This document shows, piece by piece, positions 27,858 to 43,137 of a stretch of DNA of 64,000 nucleotides. The DNA lies in contig JAEMBT020000004.1 in NCBI GenBank assembly GCA_018873245.2, forward strand, positions 558,001 through 622,000, written 5' to 3'. The first letter of the stretch is position 1; each line of letters opens with the position of its first letter. Made by a program: the position numbers and the translations under genes. This stretch comes from Archegozetes longisetosus. Taxonomy: Eukaryota; Arthropoda; Arachnida; Sarcoptiformes; Trhypochthoniidae. The notes under the pieces are model-generated. The model was not told where the DNA came from. It saw only the letters and a list, made by a program, of their open reading frames with translations, and made no database searches.

Positions 27858-28579
27858 GTGAGTATTTCTTCTTTAAAAATTATATTATCTATGCCGGAGT
27901 TCTTTTCATTAAATAACTTATCATAAGAACAAACCATGTATCAAAATTTCATTTTTTCAATATCTGCACTCAAACTTCAACCTTATTTGACGTTTTTTTT
28001 CCATTTTTGTTTTATTTATTTTTGCGAATAGCTTTGAATAATAATCGTTTTTGCTAATGATTTTGTGAAAATTTGTGAATGATTGCGTTCACTTAAAACA
28101 TATTGATTTAGTGAACTGCATATTTAGTTGTCCATTAGATAGTTTTATATGAAGTCCATGTCATTACAAGTAATGCAAAATTTAGATGTTATCTAATGCT
28201 AAAAACTCTAGTTTTACCTCAGTTTATGTCTGACATTACTGTTTGACATGATATCTATTGCCATTCATATAATAACTTTGTTTCATATTCTTATCTGCAA
28301 TGGTATCGCGTGTTTAGAATTATTATTATTATTATGAATATTGTTTTGCGCTAATAGAAAAAATCTCAATTCATATAGAGTTAGGACTTTGACGTATAGA
28401 AAATCATACCCAATTCCTAATCCTAACTTTTTGCACTCATATTTGTATATTTTCTTTGATATCTTGCTTAAACATATGCTTTACTTTAGACTTGTTCATA
28501 ACTATTTTTCTGTTTAATAAAAGTTTAATATTTCAAACTAGACATTAGTATTGATATTAAATTGCAATTACTTTGAAAG

Positions 28580-28642
<63 letters not shown>

Positions 28643-31600
28643 ATAACCGAACATTTTTGTGCTCAAAATTTCGTATAAACTATACGAACTTGAAGATAGC
28701 GATCGGAAAGACTTCTCGAATTACACGAAAAATATAATTTTTGTTGAAAAATTTGTGACGTTTCATTTATTTGACTTTCGGTCAAAATGTTTATTTTTAT
28801 GAGAAAAGTTTATGATATTTCTGAAAAATTGTTTGAATAGTACTCATTTTGAGTGATTTGTATAATTTAATTGATATATTTTTTAGCTTAAAGTTAGATA
28901 AACTTTTGATGTTTACTTTTCATTAGAAACTTTTAGTTTAATGATAATTACTATTGATCTTTAAAACACAGTTTTTAGTAATTAGTTAAAGAACTTGCAG
29001 CGTCAGACTAAAGCTTTGCTTCATTTAATGTGTCGAAAAAACTTTCGCTCTAAGGGTATAATTGCGAAAACGTATCGTCACTTTAAAAGCTAGATACATG
29101 AAAAAACTAAAGTATTCACAATTTAATCTTATAAAATGAATAAATTCAGTGAATATAAGACAAAGATCTAATATAATCAAATAATGTTCAGTTAAAAGTA
29201 AAGAAGTTTTTCTCAAGGAATAACAACTTATGTTTATTCAATTTGTTTTTCATATCAATATTTATTTTTGACTGGCTAAAGAGCTCTTTATAAAAGTTTT
29301 TTAGTTTCTATCATTTTTTGACTAAACTTTTCAAAGTCAATGATCGGATTCTTAGGCATTTATCCCAATCGAAGATGCTAACAATCGATCATTTATTTAT
29401 CCTTAAATTAGTTCATAAATCAACGAAACAACTGAATAGTGTATGAGCTTATAAGAGATCGATACATTGATCACGATTTCTCATTATTCATACAAAAGCC
29501 TCGCAATTATTGCACCAGAATTTCAAGTGTTATTTGTTTGAAAACATAAATGTTTTACTTGAAATCATGCTATTCTTTCTCAAACAACTTAATAAGTTAT
29601 GCCAATAACGGAGTTGAACAAAATGCAACGTTTTATTTTTTTACTCAATTATTAATCATTAAAGTTTTCAGAGTTTTTTTATTTAAACAAATCTTTTTCT
29701 TAAGAGCAGTTTTCAACTGAGATGCATGATTTCAAGATAAAAAATCGGGCACAAGTTAAGGTTAATCAACTTGATTTAGAAACCGAACAGTTTTTTCTTT
29801 TTTGAAGCAACTATTCATTAAAGTCCTATAAATTGAATAAATGGCTGCATCGTTCAAAAATATCAATGAAACATTTGAATTTTTTGACACCTCTGCCAAT
29901 AAACTAATATTTTGCGTGACTTTTCAATTTGTTGAACAGTAAGAAATTTATAAATATATAATAATCCTTATATGAGTTGAAACACTGATCAAATCGTTTA
30001 ATGCCTTATAAGTGATTGCTCGAAATGATTAGAAATAAGAGTTATGGAAATAATATTAGTTTGATTTATTAGCAAAAATTGTTCTGCTATCGAAATTCAT
30101 TTTCTTATTTAATCTTATGAGAAAAGTTTGAATTATTGGTTCAATAATAAATTTTTAAGAAAGTCGACAAAGTTTTGGTCTGCTTTTCTTGTAAAAACTG
30201 AATTTCGTGCCTTCTTTTTAAACCCGTATTGTTCTTATTACATATTTAATGAAATTTTCAGAGCAAACAAATGGATATAGATTTCATTTGAAAGCTATAT
30301 GGGAAAGTCCATATAAGTAGATATAACTGTTCAACAGCATTAACTGTAATGTGCATTATTATCATATTTATTCGAGAAATTTGATGATATGAGATGACAA
30401 GATATTAACGCATCAGAAGATAGCATCTGCAAAAAAACGATGCATCAAAGATATGTATCGCCAAGAGGCAATCAAAATATGGCTTGTGATACGCTACGAA
30501 CCTCATTATATATTCCTTAATATAAAGAAAATCTATACCATCTTTTTGACATATTTGATGCCAGATTTTGATGCTCTTTAAGTAATAACTTTTAAAAATT
30601 GAAATATATACTTTTATAAAGTTTTTCCTCTATTATTCAACTTTCTTCTAATGCAAATTAAGGCCTTTTCTATGCATTAGAGTTTATTTAGTCTGAAGTT
30701 TTCTTATTCTTTCAATATTTGAGTAGATTTTCTTTTTGAATTTATAATATCTGTTTTTTATTTGTGCGAATAGTTAAGAGCGGATGTAATGAGAAGTAAT
30801 GCTTATTTTGTGTGAGTTGTGTTGCATAAATGTGGCTTTTAGTTGTAACAATATTGCAATCATCAAAATACTCTACTTGTTCATGCGATTGTTTGCTGTT
30901 TAGGCTAAAATAATCATAAATAGTCAATATATTAAGAGATCATTTTCTTTATAGATACTGGAATGGGTCTGAGTGCCATCATGCTTTCAATAAGTTTTAT
31001 TATTCCCAAACATATTTGTTGCATTCAATTATACTAAAGTTTAAACTGTTTATGATTCCTCGAAGAACACTCAAACCGTAACTTTTTTCTTCCTTAAAGT
31101 CCTAAAATTGATATGGATTTTGGAGCCAAACAAAAAATTGCGTTTTCTATCAAACTTAAGCTGAAAGCAAATATTATATGCATTTTGACTAATGAAATTC
31201 TAACCGAATCTATTCCTCAAAACTTAAGACTAGTTGAATCTTGAAAATGAATGTGCTGCACGCATTACTGGTTTGTCAGGAGACATCGAATTATAATTAG
31301 TGAAACAAAACAGAAAATCATAAACTTTGTTCCTATTTCTTTTCATACTAATAAAGTGGCGTAAAATAACTGACCATATAAGGACAAAATTGTAGACGTT
31401 TCAAGCATTATACTATGCGCATAATACAAATGCAAATTTCGAAGAGTCTTTTTGACAAAATAATACTTTTTGTATTAGCGAGTACTCTAAAATATTTGTT
31501 ATAAAATTTATTTATCATTCTATTGCCATAGACTCCAACATGAATTGACTCGATCTTTAGCTAAGCATAAACTTTTTGACTTTAACTTGATCTCACAATT

Positions 31601-34600
31601 TTGTAAAAGCTTGTCAACTAATTAAATTTTCTAATTTGAAACTTCAAGAATTAGTTCATGAATGAAGTCGAACCAGAATCTAGTAAAGAATTAATAATCT
31701 AATATAAAAACTTTGTATAACGTTCAGCTCCGAGAAAAAATCCTATCTTATTACCTGATTAACTAATCAAAAATTGCTGCAATACCTGCACCAAAAGGTT
31801 TAATTTTTAGCTATAAGAATAAGACATCATTGACTGAAGGCAAAGGTCTCGTGTGCTCAACAATAAGAGAGAATTTCTGTCTAACATTGAAGCGTGAAAA
31901 ACAAATTACAGAATATTATTCGTTATTACAACGACAATTTCTAGAGAAAAGGAGTACCTAAATTATAATGATTACACCACTGCCATAACAAGACGTTGTT
32001 GACCGTATATAACAGGACCTACAATCCCCTCAACCCTCAATTGAGTTGAGGCAAGTCTGGCGCCAAACCCCGTATCTTCTCAATAGAGGTTTTCTTAACG
32101 TGTTCGGTACTGATGGCTCTTTTTAACTCGACACTCGAAAAATACTACAACTAATACAATCTAACGAGTACTACATTGAGATATAGTATAAGGTTCTCTC
32201 TCTCTCTCTCTCTCTCTCTCTTAGAGGCTCAATAGAGCGTAAATAAGTTGATGTCTCTTTGCCTTTCAATATTTTGTGTCTTCCTTAACGTTTTTGAAGG
32301 GAACCTAAATTACTTGCGGTCTAGTTCGCCCTCAACTCGTAACTCAACCATATAGTGAAACAGTAACAGTTTCTCCAAAAGTTTGTCAAAGTTTTTTCTT
32401 CTACTTCTGTTGGTTTTAAGCCAACTTTAAGTTATTGTTTCGTATGAAATGAAGAGAAAGTTTCTCTTAATTTAATTAAGATTATTGTTGTCCTCTATGA
32501 TGAAGAGAACATTTTGTCTGTTACTTTGCTTAACTAGAGATTTAATGTGAAGCTACGACATAAATTCGATAAAACTACATCATAACTATATCTAGCCACG
32601 AGTATATTATGGCAAATTCAAACAAAATATTGATTATTGGAAAGCTATCAAATTAGTTAACATCCTTCTTGTTTAGCAATTTTTAGCTTCAACTTATTTT
32701 TCAGTTGTAAAAAGTTAGCTAAACATCGATCGGAAATAAAGGACTGAAATAAAATGTAAATTTTATTAGTTCAATGAGAAAGAATCAAATCTAATAAATT
32801 AGTTAAATCGTTAATTCCTATTCCAAAAATCCTAAAGTCCTTCAACAGTTTGGGCTAGAATTGAAACACTTTACATTTTATGGTACTTTTAGTTTGACTG
32901 AAGGGCAAAATAAATGCTTTCCATGTTCTTTCTAGATTTTTATACGAGTTTTGAGTTAGTTTTCGGAGGAGCAGTTTTTTAGAGCAAAAGTTTGATATTT
33001 ATGTTTATTTATATTTTTATATACTATTTGCGCGATAAATCTTAGTTAATTACAGAAAAAGTCTTGATTTATACATAATGAATAATACAATTTTATAACA
33101 CGATGAAAGCAGAAATTTTGTAAATGCAAAAGTTCTATATAAGCACTATCCGCTTAACTATTAATTCAATCATAAAGACAATTATTGATCTGAAAATTTT
33201 AAAATTTAATTTGTTGTATAAAATTACAGTTAAAATTTAACCGAATGCAGACTAACTTAGATAGAAATCTAATACAGTGGAGACTCCCTACAGTTCTCAA
33301 ATGAAAAGTTACAACTGATTGCTATCACCTTAAAGGAAATTCATAAACTCATCTCCAAAAGCCATCTCTTATTTCATTTTGATTGCTTCCATCGATAAGA
33401 TTTCTGATTGGTTCAACAGAAGAACATAGGAGACATTCTAGACTTAAATTGTGATCTTTCCGTGAACTTCATCCTTATTTTAAGGCTTAAACACCTAAAT
33501 CAAGACTTCCGTCGTGCTAATTAGTAGTTTCGAATATATTTTTTTCAATATGAAAAAATATCTTATTTACTGTTTTGAGTCGATATGATATGATTCTTCA
33601 AATAATACTTGAGTTACAGTTTTGTTCCGTTTAAAACAAGTACCGAATATCTATTTGCAAGTCATTCTTTTCTATAGATATATAGACGCATTTATCTGAC
33701 AAATTTTGAGAATTTCTCAAAATCTAGACATCATTTTGCTGAAAATTTGAAAGAAGAAAAAATAATTTCTCCTCTTAAAGTATCTGAAGTAATGCTTTTA
33801 AAGTACACTTTTTGTTAACTCCAATATATTCCTCAAGAAATGGCAGCGAAGAGGGAGTTTCGAAGTAAAGAGTTCCACAAAATGTATAAGAAATGAAAGT
33901 TTGAATAAAATTTGCGATAAGATTTTGTTATTTTCTGAATCTGTTTATGCTGTCAATAGCACACCAAAACTCTTGTGCCCCCACTCGCGATATTGATCTT
34001 AATAGAAATGAATAAATTTTTGTCAAGCTTGAATAAAAAGTGGAAATATATTTTCTCTTTTAAATTTTGCCTTCTTTCTTCAGAGTTTTTCAATAAGTTA
34101 TACAGTTGTATTTTGAATACTATACGGAGTAATTTCTTACTACTATTATAGACAGCTTATGCCTGTTTTAGATACTTTTCTTCTGTCCTCATGAGTATTT
34201 ATTTAGTCCCTGTTTTATATAATATATATAGTATGAACCCTATTAATATTGTTTAGTTAACAATTACTCTTAACCTTCAATGCAATAACAACAATAATGA
34301 CAAGTTTAAGTGCAGATATCCTTTTTCCTTCATACTATTCATACAAACAATTATGGTCTTGAAGATAAAAATGCTTGAGAAACATGGTCTTTATTCCCAT
34401 TATAACTAATGTTGACTTTTTGCGCCATAAATTATCTGAAAATATGTCTTATAGATAATCCCTTACTTTTATACACCCTTTAATTATATTAATGTTATTG
34501 TTATTATAAGATTTTATTTGTTTTTACAGAAACTTGGAGGGAAATAATCTAACAGTTATACATAAGGAAGACCTGCAAAAACTTTCTTACGTTAAGATAC

Positions 34601-37600
34601 TGTAAGTAAAAAAAGTTTTCTCTCCTATCGTATGACTTCTAATTAGCGCGCACACAAAATGATGACCCCTTTAACTGTAAATAAGTTAGTGCTAACTTTG
34701 TTGGCCTTTTTCTCCTCATTTATATGAATAGAAGTGAGCAGTGAACGTTTTAAATAAACATCAAACAAATTTATAATAATCAGACGTCTATTAGTGAGCT
34801 AGACAAAAAATTACAAAAATTGAACACAGATCCATCTAAAATGAGTGATTACATTCTCTGAAAACTTTTTGTATCTCTTATATGATTATGAATAAGTCTA
34901 CGGAGAAAGAGATATATGTTTTTAGTAATCAATTTTTGTGGCTTCTCTATGGTATGAGTGCGTTTTTCGTTTCCCCTCTTTGTATGCCATTAGAGTAATA
35001 GAAATTTGGTGTGATTTACACAAAAACTCAAGCAAACTATATATTTGTCAATCTTTTTGCATTATAAATGTATGAGTCTGCGTTAAGTATGAAGAATGAG
35101 TGAGTTTTGTCAGCAGAGAATTGTTAGCTGTTTAAGGGATGTGCGCTCAACGTCTTGTTTGCCATTCCGTACGTACTTATGTTTAAAAGTACACATATTT
35201 ATCATATCAAGCTTTACTTAAATATACGAACAGCTAAAGTCAAACCTAAACTCATATTTACTATTGGCCACAAAAGTTTTATCTTTCAAATTTGTTGTTC
35301 TACGACTAGTATCGAATCCTAGATCGCTATTGACTTAACACGTTTTGGTTTAACTTTTCTATTGTTAACTTTTCTTTAGGATTATTTATCATAAGACAAA
35401 TTTTAGATTCATATAAATTTTCATAGCACTACTTCTTTAATCTGGTTACGAATAGGTATAAAAATTTGTGTCGTAAAACGTCTTATTATATTAATTGATA
35501 ACTTTTTACTTAACATCTTATGAAATGCATTCAATGAATTCTATTTCAGAAGTTTATTATAAAAGTTCTTTCAATCGGAAAATTCTTAATAGAAAAAAGT
35601 TTTTATACCAAACAATTTTTCATTTTCTTCAAATTGAATTTATTTCTATAAATTATTTTGAAATATTGATATAAATAAAAAATGTTTCCCTATTTGCTTG
35701 ACCATAAAATATAAGTCTGAAAATATAAGTAGAATTGATGCAGTCCTTTCTGATGGCTCAACATTACAATAGAAAAAACTGAACTCAACAACAGTGAAGA
35801 TGTGGAGAAGAAAAATGAAACGAAAAACTTAAATACTTAGTTCTTAGAGAATAAGAACAATCATAGAAAATAGTAACATTTCTAGTTTATAAATGCATAA
35901 CAAGAATGAATGGCAGCTGCAAACCAGTTACCTGTACATAATAATAAATTGTCGTTTACTCGTCATTCGCGGTAAATACTGCGAGAAACACATTTGAAAC
36001 AAGAGCAAAGAGTGCGAATCAGAGAATCATAAGAAAGACGTCAATTTTATAATTTGATTTACAGTTTGTCAGCAGTTTTTTCAACAGTTCAGTTTTGAGT
36101 GAAAAATTTGTCGCTCAATTTGTTAGCCATATGTTAAATTCTACACTTTGAAGAGTGTAAACAATAATTTACTACTTTTTTCGATAGTGATCAAACTTTT
36201 AGAAAACTGTTCATTGTTTAAGTAAACCTTGCAAAATGAACAGCTACTGAAATTTTGCAACTTATTTCTACAGTTTACATCATTTTTAAAATGCTTATCT
36301 CGGCTCAAAACTAGAGAATATAATACTTTTATGAAATAACTTGTGATGAATAACCTGATACTCCTATTTGATGATAAAAATAATGTTGTCCCCAAGTATT
36401 CATAACAATAAAACCCTATTGAGCCTAAAAGTGGGTTCAAAACTATTGATACCAGAAGTTGTTCCCCTTTTTCGCACACTCTCTTAATTAGCTAAAAGTA
36501 ACTTTTGTTCAAGAGAGACAAGACTTTTGGTTTGTGTTTATATATATTTAGACAGTTGAAGACTGTTTATATAGAGTGTTCTCTTCACAATTTGCCGACA
36601 GATTGACATCAAAAGTGATCTCTGTTTTAAGCGTAAATTTAAACATTTTGAAAATTGCTAAAGCGATCAAAAGATACTTATAATGTGTACGTACTCTCTA
36701 TTTACTGTTCAAAAGCACTTAACATACTTTTGACATGAATTTTTGCCTTTGCTTTCAGAAACAATTTTTCTTATTAGCATAATTACAAACCCCTAATAAA
36801 AGTTTATGTTTGAGAAGCAATTCTCTAAAGAAAATGTATTGAGAAAAATCCTAGCCTTAACATAAATAAAAGATTGTATCTTTTTGTTTAAGGCTCTTAT
36901 CCTATTAATCGAAACTATTTCTAAATTCAAATCCTATTAATAAAAACTTATTCATTAAAATAAATTAAGTTTAAAAATTGATTTAATTTAGTTGAAAACG
37001 AGTTCTAACCGAATACTAATGTAACTAAAATCAAGTGGTTTTTGAAAAATGCAACTCTTATTATAAGTTAGTTCAGTAGTCGTTAATAATTGCCTAAACA
37101 TATAATGAAATGCTATCATATTTTATCGATTTAATCCTTTAACGACTGCTAAGTAGTAAATGCATATAAACACGATTTGAGCAAACATTTTCTTCTAAGC
37201 AGTTAGTATGAGCCCAAGCAATAAGTTTGCTATCTTTCTATCTGAATCTTTATTCAAATTTTCTATTTATACAATTAGTTGAAGTAATATTTCTGTCCTT
37301 CTTCTGCTTCTTAAGTAAAAGGGCAATAAATTAACAGTCCTTAGCTCAATATTTATAAAGTACTGAAAAAAGCTTCGAATAAAGCTATAAATATAAATAT
37401 TTTCGTAATCATATTAATAACGAATAATGATTTATGAAAAGATAATTTTTAGAATAGCCTTAAAGCCTTTTTTCTTCTGCAACTATCTTGAAGTATATTT
37501 TGTGATTGAAATACCATCTGTTGAATCACTCATTCGCAGCAGGAGTTTAGCTCAAAAGTTAAGTAAAGTTATGCTAAACTTTTATTTATAAGTTTGTGAT

Positions 37601-38865
37601 CTATATATTTTTGATGGATTTCAAGTTTTTTCTCTACTTCATAAGTAATTGTCTGTTGTTTTAACTTAGATAGATTGCAAACTAATGTGGGCTGAAGTTA
37701 ATTCTGATCATATTTTTTTCTTTTAGACGATCACTTTCTCTTTAGTTGTTATTACTTAATAATCTCTGTTTTCGGTTTGTGTTCAATTTTATCTAATTAA
37801 TCAAAGCTAATACAAGTGGAGAGTGTGGGTGCAAAATAAAGTTTTACGTAGCTTTTCACTTAATATCTTATGCAAGAGCTAAATAGTTCGCAAAATGCAT
37901 TTTAGATGCTACTCAAACCTTAGAGTGAACTTTTGATCTGATTTAAACTACAGTACGTTTTATTTGTAATTAATTTCAATCTAATCGTATATTAAGTTTT
38001 CATTAAATATTCTAATGAACTATAGCGAATATATTGATTTTGATTTAGTGACAAATTTGCGTTTCTCAGGTGTCATTCATATTGAAACGTTTTTGCACTA
38101 CTGAGTATTGAAAAGGATTTACAGAGTTTGTGGCTTTCGTTCCATAGAAATTATTCACATTTTGAAAACTTAATCTCAAGGCTTCAAATTTATGCTTCAA
38201 ATTTTCGGCATCTTTTATAGTAGTTGAATGAGAACTAATTATGTTGATTAGTTGAAACTTTGACCGAAAACAGATTCATTGGTACACAGCGACCTTCATA
38301 TTGAATTAGCAAATCATTTGTTAAATGGGATTATACTTAATCACATTCTCTATACATATTTGACATATGGATGAGTTCTAATAATAATTAAGAGTTCGTT
38401 TCCCTTTCCATAGCTGGAGAAAGACAGAAAAAATAGACATTCGTTTGAACCCAGAATTGAGGTCAAAATCGACTCAAAGTGATGAAAAGCAAAATTTTGA
38501 TCAATTGAATTGAAAAAAATATGTATATAAATACAATTTGATTACAAGCACGAGAAATTGTGTAACATCTAAATAATTGATAAGATTTCGTGCATGTGCT
38601 CGAGATTATTATTATGTATACAAATTACTTGTATTGTTATACAAAAGCGGGTTTTTAGTCGCAACAATAGAGTAATCTTGGGCTAAAACTTTATACTCGT
38701 GTGGAATATATAAAAACCGTTGTAACCATTGAATAAAACTCCAGGTGTTTCACAGACCAATTGCTGGGTTAATACCTCTCATATGCGTCTATCGTTCTCT
38801 CCCTTACCTCTTGTTCGTCTCTTCCCTTTTTTATGTGTCGAAATCTTCATTTTATTATACATTTT

Positions 38866-38902
<37 letters not shown>

Positions 38903-41900
38903 CGAGATTGGAATATAACTTTATGCAAGTTTTTAACATGAGATGGATATTATAGTATACTTAAGTTTCGATGAAATTCAAATCTTGTGCTGTCTTGAGA
39001 GTTGCTTGCATTACACACATTAAACTCTGTCTTGAATAGAAGATGCAGCATGCTTTCATTCTGTATGAATGTATAACTGTTCAAAATTCTAATTATTTAG
39101 TTCGATAGCTTCAATCTCTGCCCAAATTTGAATTCTGAAATCGAAGCTTACACGAACTTTCAGGTTCTTTCAAAATTAGTACATTAGAGTATTTGATCTG
39201 ATTTATTCTATAGCTAGATTAAATCTTTGTTTCATTATATGATTTTCATTTAAACTGACTTTTTTCTAACGAACTACTTTTTAGAATTAATGTAAAGTTC
39301 TCACTTCAAACAGTTAAATATCAATATGAGAACAGAGATCAAATACTGTTTTGGGTGTCAGTTGTTCAGAGTATTAAGAACAAAGTTTTGAGAAAAAGCA
39401 TTTTATGAATTATACTGAAGATATGATTTTTAATTTTAGCCATGCACTCAGATAATTGTCTATGAAAACCATTTGTTTCAATTTGATAATCAAAAAAGTC
39501 CAAAATCAATGCATAGAAGAAGATAAATAAAATGATAGCTTACATACATTTTTGCGTTTTGTCTCCTTTTTAGTTTTTATCATTAGTTGTGCCTCTGAGG
39601 CACTTTCATCCAACTTCTAAACTCTGTCCACAGTATGAAAAAAATGTCTATAGGTTTAAAATGTCAATTATCTCTTATTTACATTATTAATTACAGCACT
39701 GAATGATGGGTGGCCTCACCTTTATTTTTTGCCAACCTCTCCCCAATCATTAATAATGAATTACTTCGACATTTCTTGTAGACTATCAGAGACTAATTGA
39801 GAGACAGTGGTTTTATTCGTTTTCAATTTCTTATTTTCATTTGGCATAATACAAAAACATGATTTAGTACTCTATTATTTCGATCCTTCAATAGAATTTG
39901 ACTAGACTTTCAACCGAATAATTAATTATATGACGACAACTTTCAAATTTTTTAAGTTCTCAGGAGAAAAATCATTTTTATTTATCAAAAGTGTATTTGA
40001 ACTTGCGAACATCTTCCTTCCTTCTTAATGTTAATTATGAATTTTATGAACATTTAACAATATTTTCAACTATAAAATGCTGTCTCGTAATTTTATTTAT
40101 AATACTGAGTACTTTCTATTTGTTCTGTGAGTGTGTCTGTGAAAAAGTTTGTATAACTTATCAAATTTAAATTGTTTCCAAAAGTCAAATAAGAGAAAAA
40201 GACATCAACATTTTTTGTACAACTTCAAAAATAAATCTTTAGAGTACATAATATTTAAATTTTTTCCAGACGATAATTTATTTAATCCTGCGTTTTTTAG
40301 TGCTGTTTACCGAGGAATTAGAGTCACGTAAATAATACTATACCTGAATGTGAGCTGCCATGAGTTTGCGATCAAATATCGCTCGAAGAGTGAGGCAAAT
40401 ATTTCGGTCAAGAGTGGATTATCAGAGTTGATATCTGTTGCAGTCTTATTTTTTGGGTGTATCTCAAGGAAAAGGTTCATTGGCTTCATCCAGATATTGC
40501 TGTTATATTCGCTGCTCATAAAAATTGAAATCTTATTTTTAAATAATACTTAAAATCTAATTGAATATGTCTGTACTTCAAATAATATTTAGTTTTTATA
40601 ACATTTGCATTTCTTTATTACTTTAACTTTCTTTCAACGTTTCACATAAACACTTTGAACTATAGAAATATTGTGAGTGAATGAAACACTTGACAATTTC
40701 TTCTTCAATAGACCTCAGAGACAGTTATTTTGCATATTATTTGAATTTTAGAATTTGACCAGTAGACTGTATTCTTTTGGTAAAATACTTTTGATGCAAT
40801 TGTTAAGCAGTTGGATCGATTCAAATATCTTTGAATGCTGAAAATCTGATTTAATATCTAACTGGAATCGAGTGCGACTGATTCACTGATTGATTGGTTG
40901 ACTGACTTAATATAAAACACTGACGCATTTGGGCGCTGTTGCCATCAGTTGCATTAGGTCTTAAGGGTATGAATCAACAGAAATGAATTGTTGCTGAAGA
41001 TAGTTGGCATCCCTTCAAGCTTAATCCATGTTAGGATCAAACGAGGATTTCTCTCCTGATGACTAGAATACGTTTTCTTATGGTCAATTTGGGTAATATT
41101 TACCCGAAAACTACAATGCATTACATAATCAAATGCATAAGTTTTCGCCGTCGAACAACCTTCAAATTTATCTCTCACTTGATTTATAACTACTGAAAAA
41201 ATAAATATTTTAAAGTTTAGTACGATTTGATGCCTTTTCATTGAATTATTTATGTTTATTTATTTATGGGTTATGTCAAACAATTCGTAACTTCTTTTTT
41301 AAGAAAAAGGCAAACTTTTTTCTGCTGATATAAAACTTGAAAAATAATGAAAACCTACATTGAATGACAGTTTTATCAATTCGAAGCTTAAATTGAAATA
41401 AATTGTTATGCATTTAATTAAATCGAAAATTAATGGATCCCTGAAAAAGATAGAAAGGGAGAGGTTTCGAAAGCAGGGAAAACACTTTATTTGAAATCTG
41501 GTTTTAATATAAAAGTAACTCTTATTGTTATCTCATTAAAAGTGTCCCTTTTTCAGGCTAAATGAGGCGTGAACTTAAACTCGTGAAACTCCGAACAATA
41601 TATGAAAATTGCGCTATATATCTAATATGTTAGTCAATCCTCCCTTCGATCTAATGGTGATATACCTTGAGACCGGAAAAATACCGAAGCATAACAGCAT
41701 AACCACCGCAGAAATCCCCTAAATTTATTCATAAACACGATAGAGTGAGGGCATGCCATACAATATGCTATGTCGAAATGCGAGCGACACGTCATTTCAT
41801 GCGATGCCCATCGAGAGTAAAGGAGAGGAATAGATATATTCTTTGGATATGTTCGAGAGCAACAAATCCCACCTATTGAGTCATAGGCTAGGGATCATTG

Positions 41901-43058
41901 AGATCGGTGTTTATAGGAGAGAATTGTTGGATTAATCTTTAAAAACTGAGTCATTCTGACGCGCGGCGGTCTCTATGATTGATCGCTTCGATCACTATTA
42001 TTGGCATTGTTGTACATACCAGCTATTCCTCGAGACCTATATTTAATTTTGAAGACCTTTACGTTCCTCAAATTCAATTGACTTCATTTTCAATGCAATC
42101 AAAGCTAGTTTTAGTTCTTAGAAGAAAAACATTTTTCTCTTCCATTTTATTGAACTTCTCAAAGAGTTTATTATGAAATATATGAATAGGAAGCAATCTA
42201 TTTATTAGTTGTCGAAACAAATTATTAATTATCATATGTTTCTTCTTATCTGATCATGTAATAGTTGTTGCCTTTCAAAGGAAAGAGCTTTTATGAAGAG
42301 ATTGAGCACTTTTTGTTTGAGACAAAATTTATGAATTGCTCCATTCGTTACAATCAATTAAGTTGAAGAAAAAGCTAACATATATTTATTGCTAATGCAA
42401 TAATACTGTCATAAAAAGTAATAATTAAGAGTTATATGATTCGGTGTATAAATCTTGTCGATCATTCGTAACTATATACGGAATGAGTACTTAGAACATT
42501 AGTTCGAAAGACAGTATATGATGAAAATGCATTTTCAGATCTAATAAAACATAAATCATTTAATGATCAAAACAAAATTGAAGCCAATCACAATTGAAAC
42601 CTAACTTTTAAAACTGTTACCATTAAAGTTAATGTCCTGAGACTGTAGAGCAGGAGAAAATATGAAATCATTACTAATGTTTATGACTTAAACTCTAATG
42701 TAAATCATAGTATTTTTCAGCATTGGAGGTAGAAATTGTGGTGAATCACTGAGAAAATAGTTATTGAACAGAAATGACTTTTAGCGTCACTTATTGCAAG
42801 TGGAAGAGAGATCACGTCTCACTGTAATATTGATATGTGGTTTTTGACGCTAGAGAAACATTTCAAACGTAAGGCAATGAACGTTAATCAGAGTAAATGT
42901 TACTCAAGTCATACCTTTACGGAAATGTTCACTGGATTTGATTTGGTCTGTGATAGAGAATGTGATACGTTTTCAGTAGTAAATCACATTCTCATTCAAT
43001 GAATGATCGAGTTTGGAGACTATGAGAATCTTATGTAAAGTTTCAGCTATATGGATGG

Positions 43059-43137
<79 letters not shown>

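Larger units (their letters stand above)
27858..34529 (+). other. slit intron 1 (6.7 kb)
   Basis: AT-rich. It contains a 57-bp (GA)n tract, an (ATT)n run near 28320, a (CT)n tract at 32195-32221 and a GC-richer patch with a small hairpin near 32028-32051. No nested gene was recognised on either strand. Confidence 0.8.

Noticed and set aside
36141-36479. A 112-codon minus-strand open frame in slit intron 2
   Set aside because: It has no recognisable motif, AT-driven composition rich in Leu, Ser, Phe and Lys, and no supporting splice or promoter signal. It is probably chance.
42401-42420. TAATACTGTCAT, resembling the start of miR-8/miR-200
   Set aside because: Matching stops after about 11 bases and no complementary arm lies nearby.
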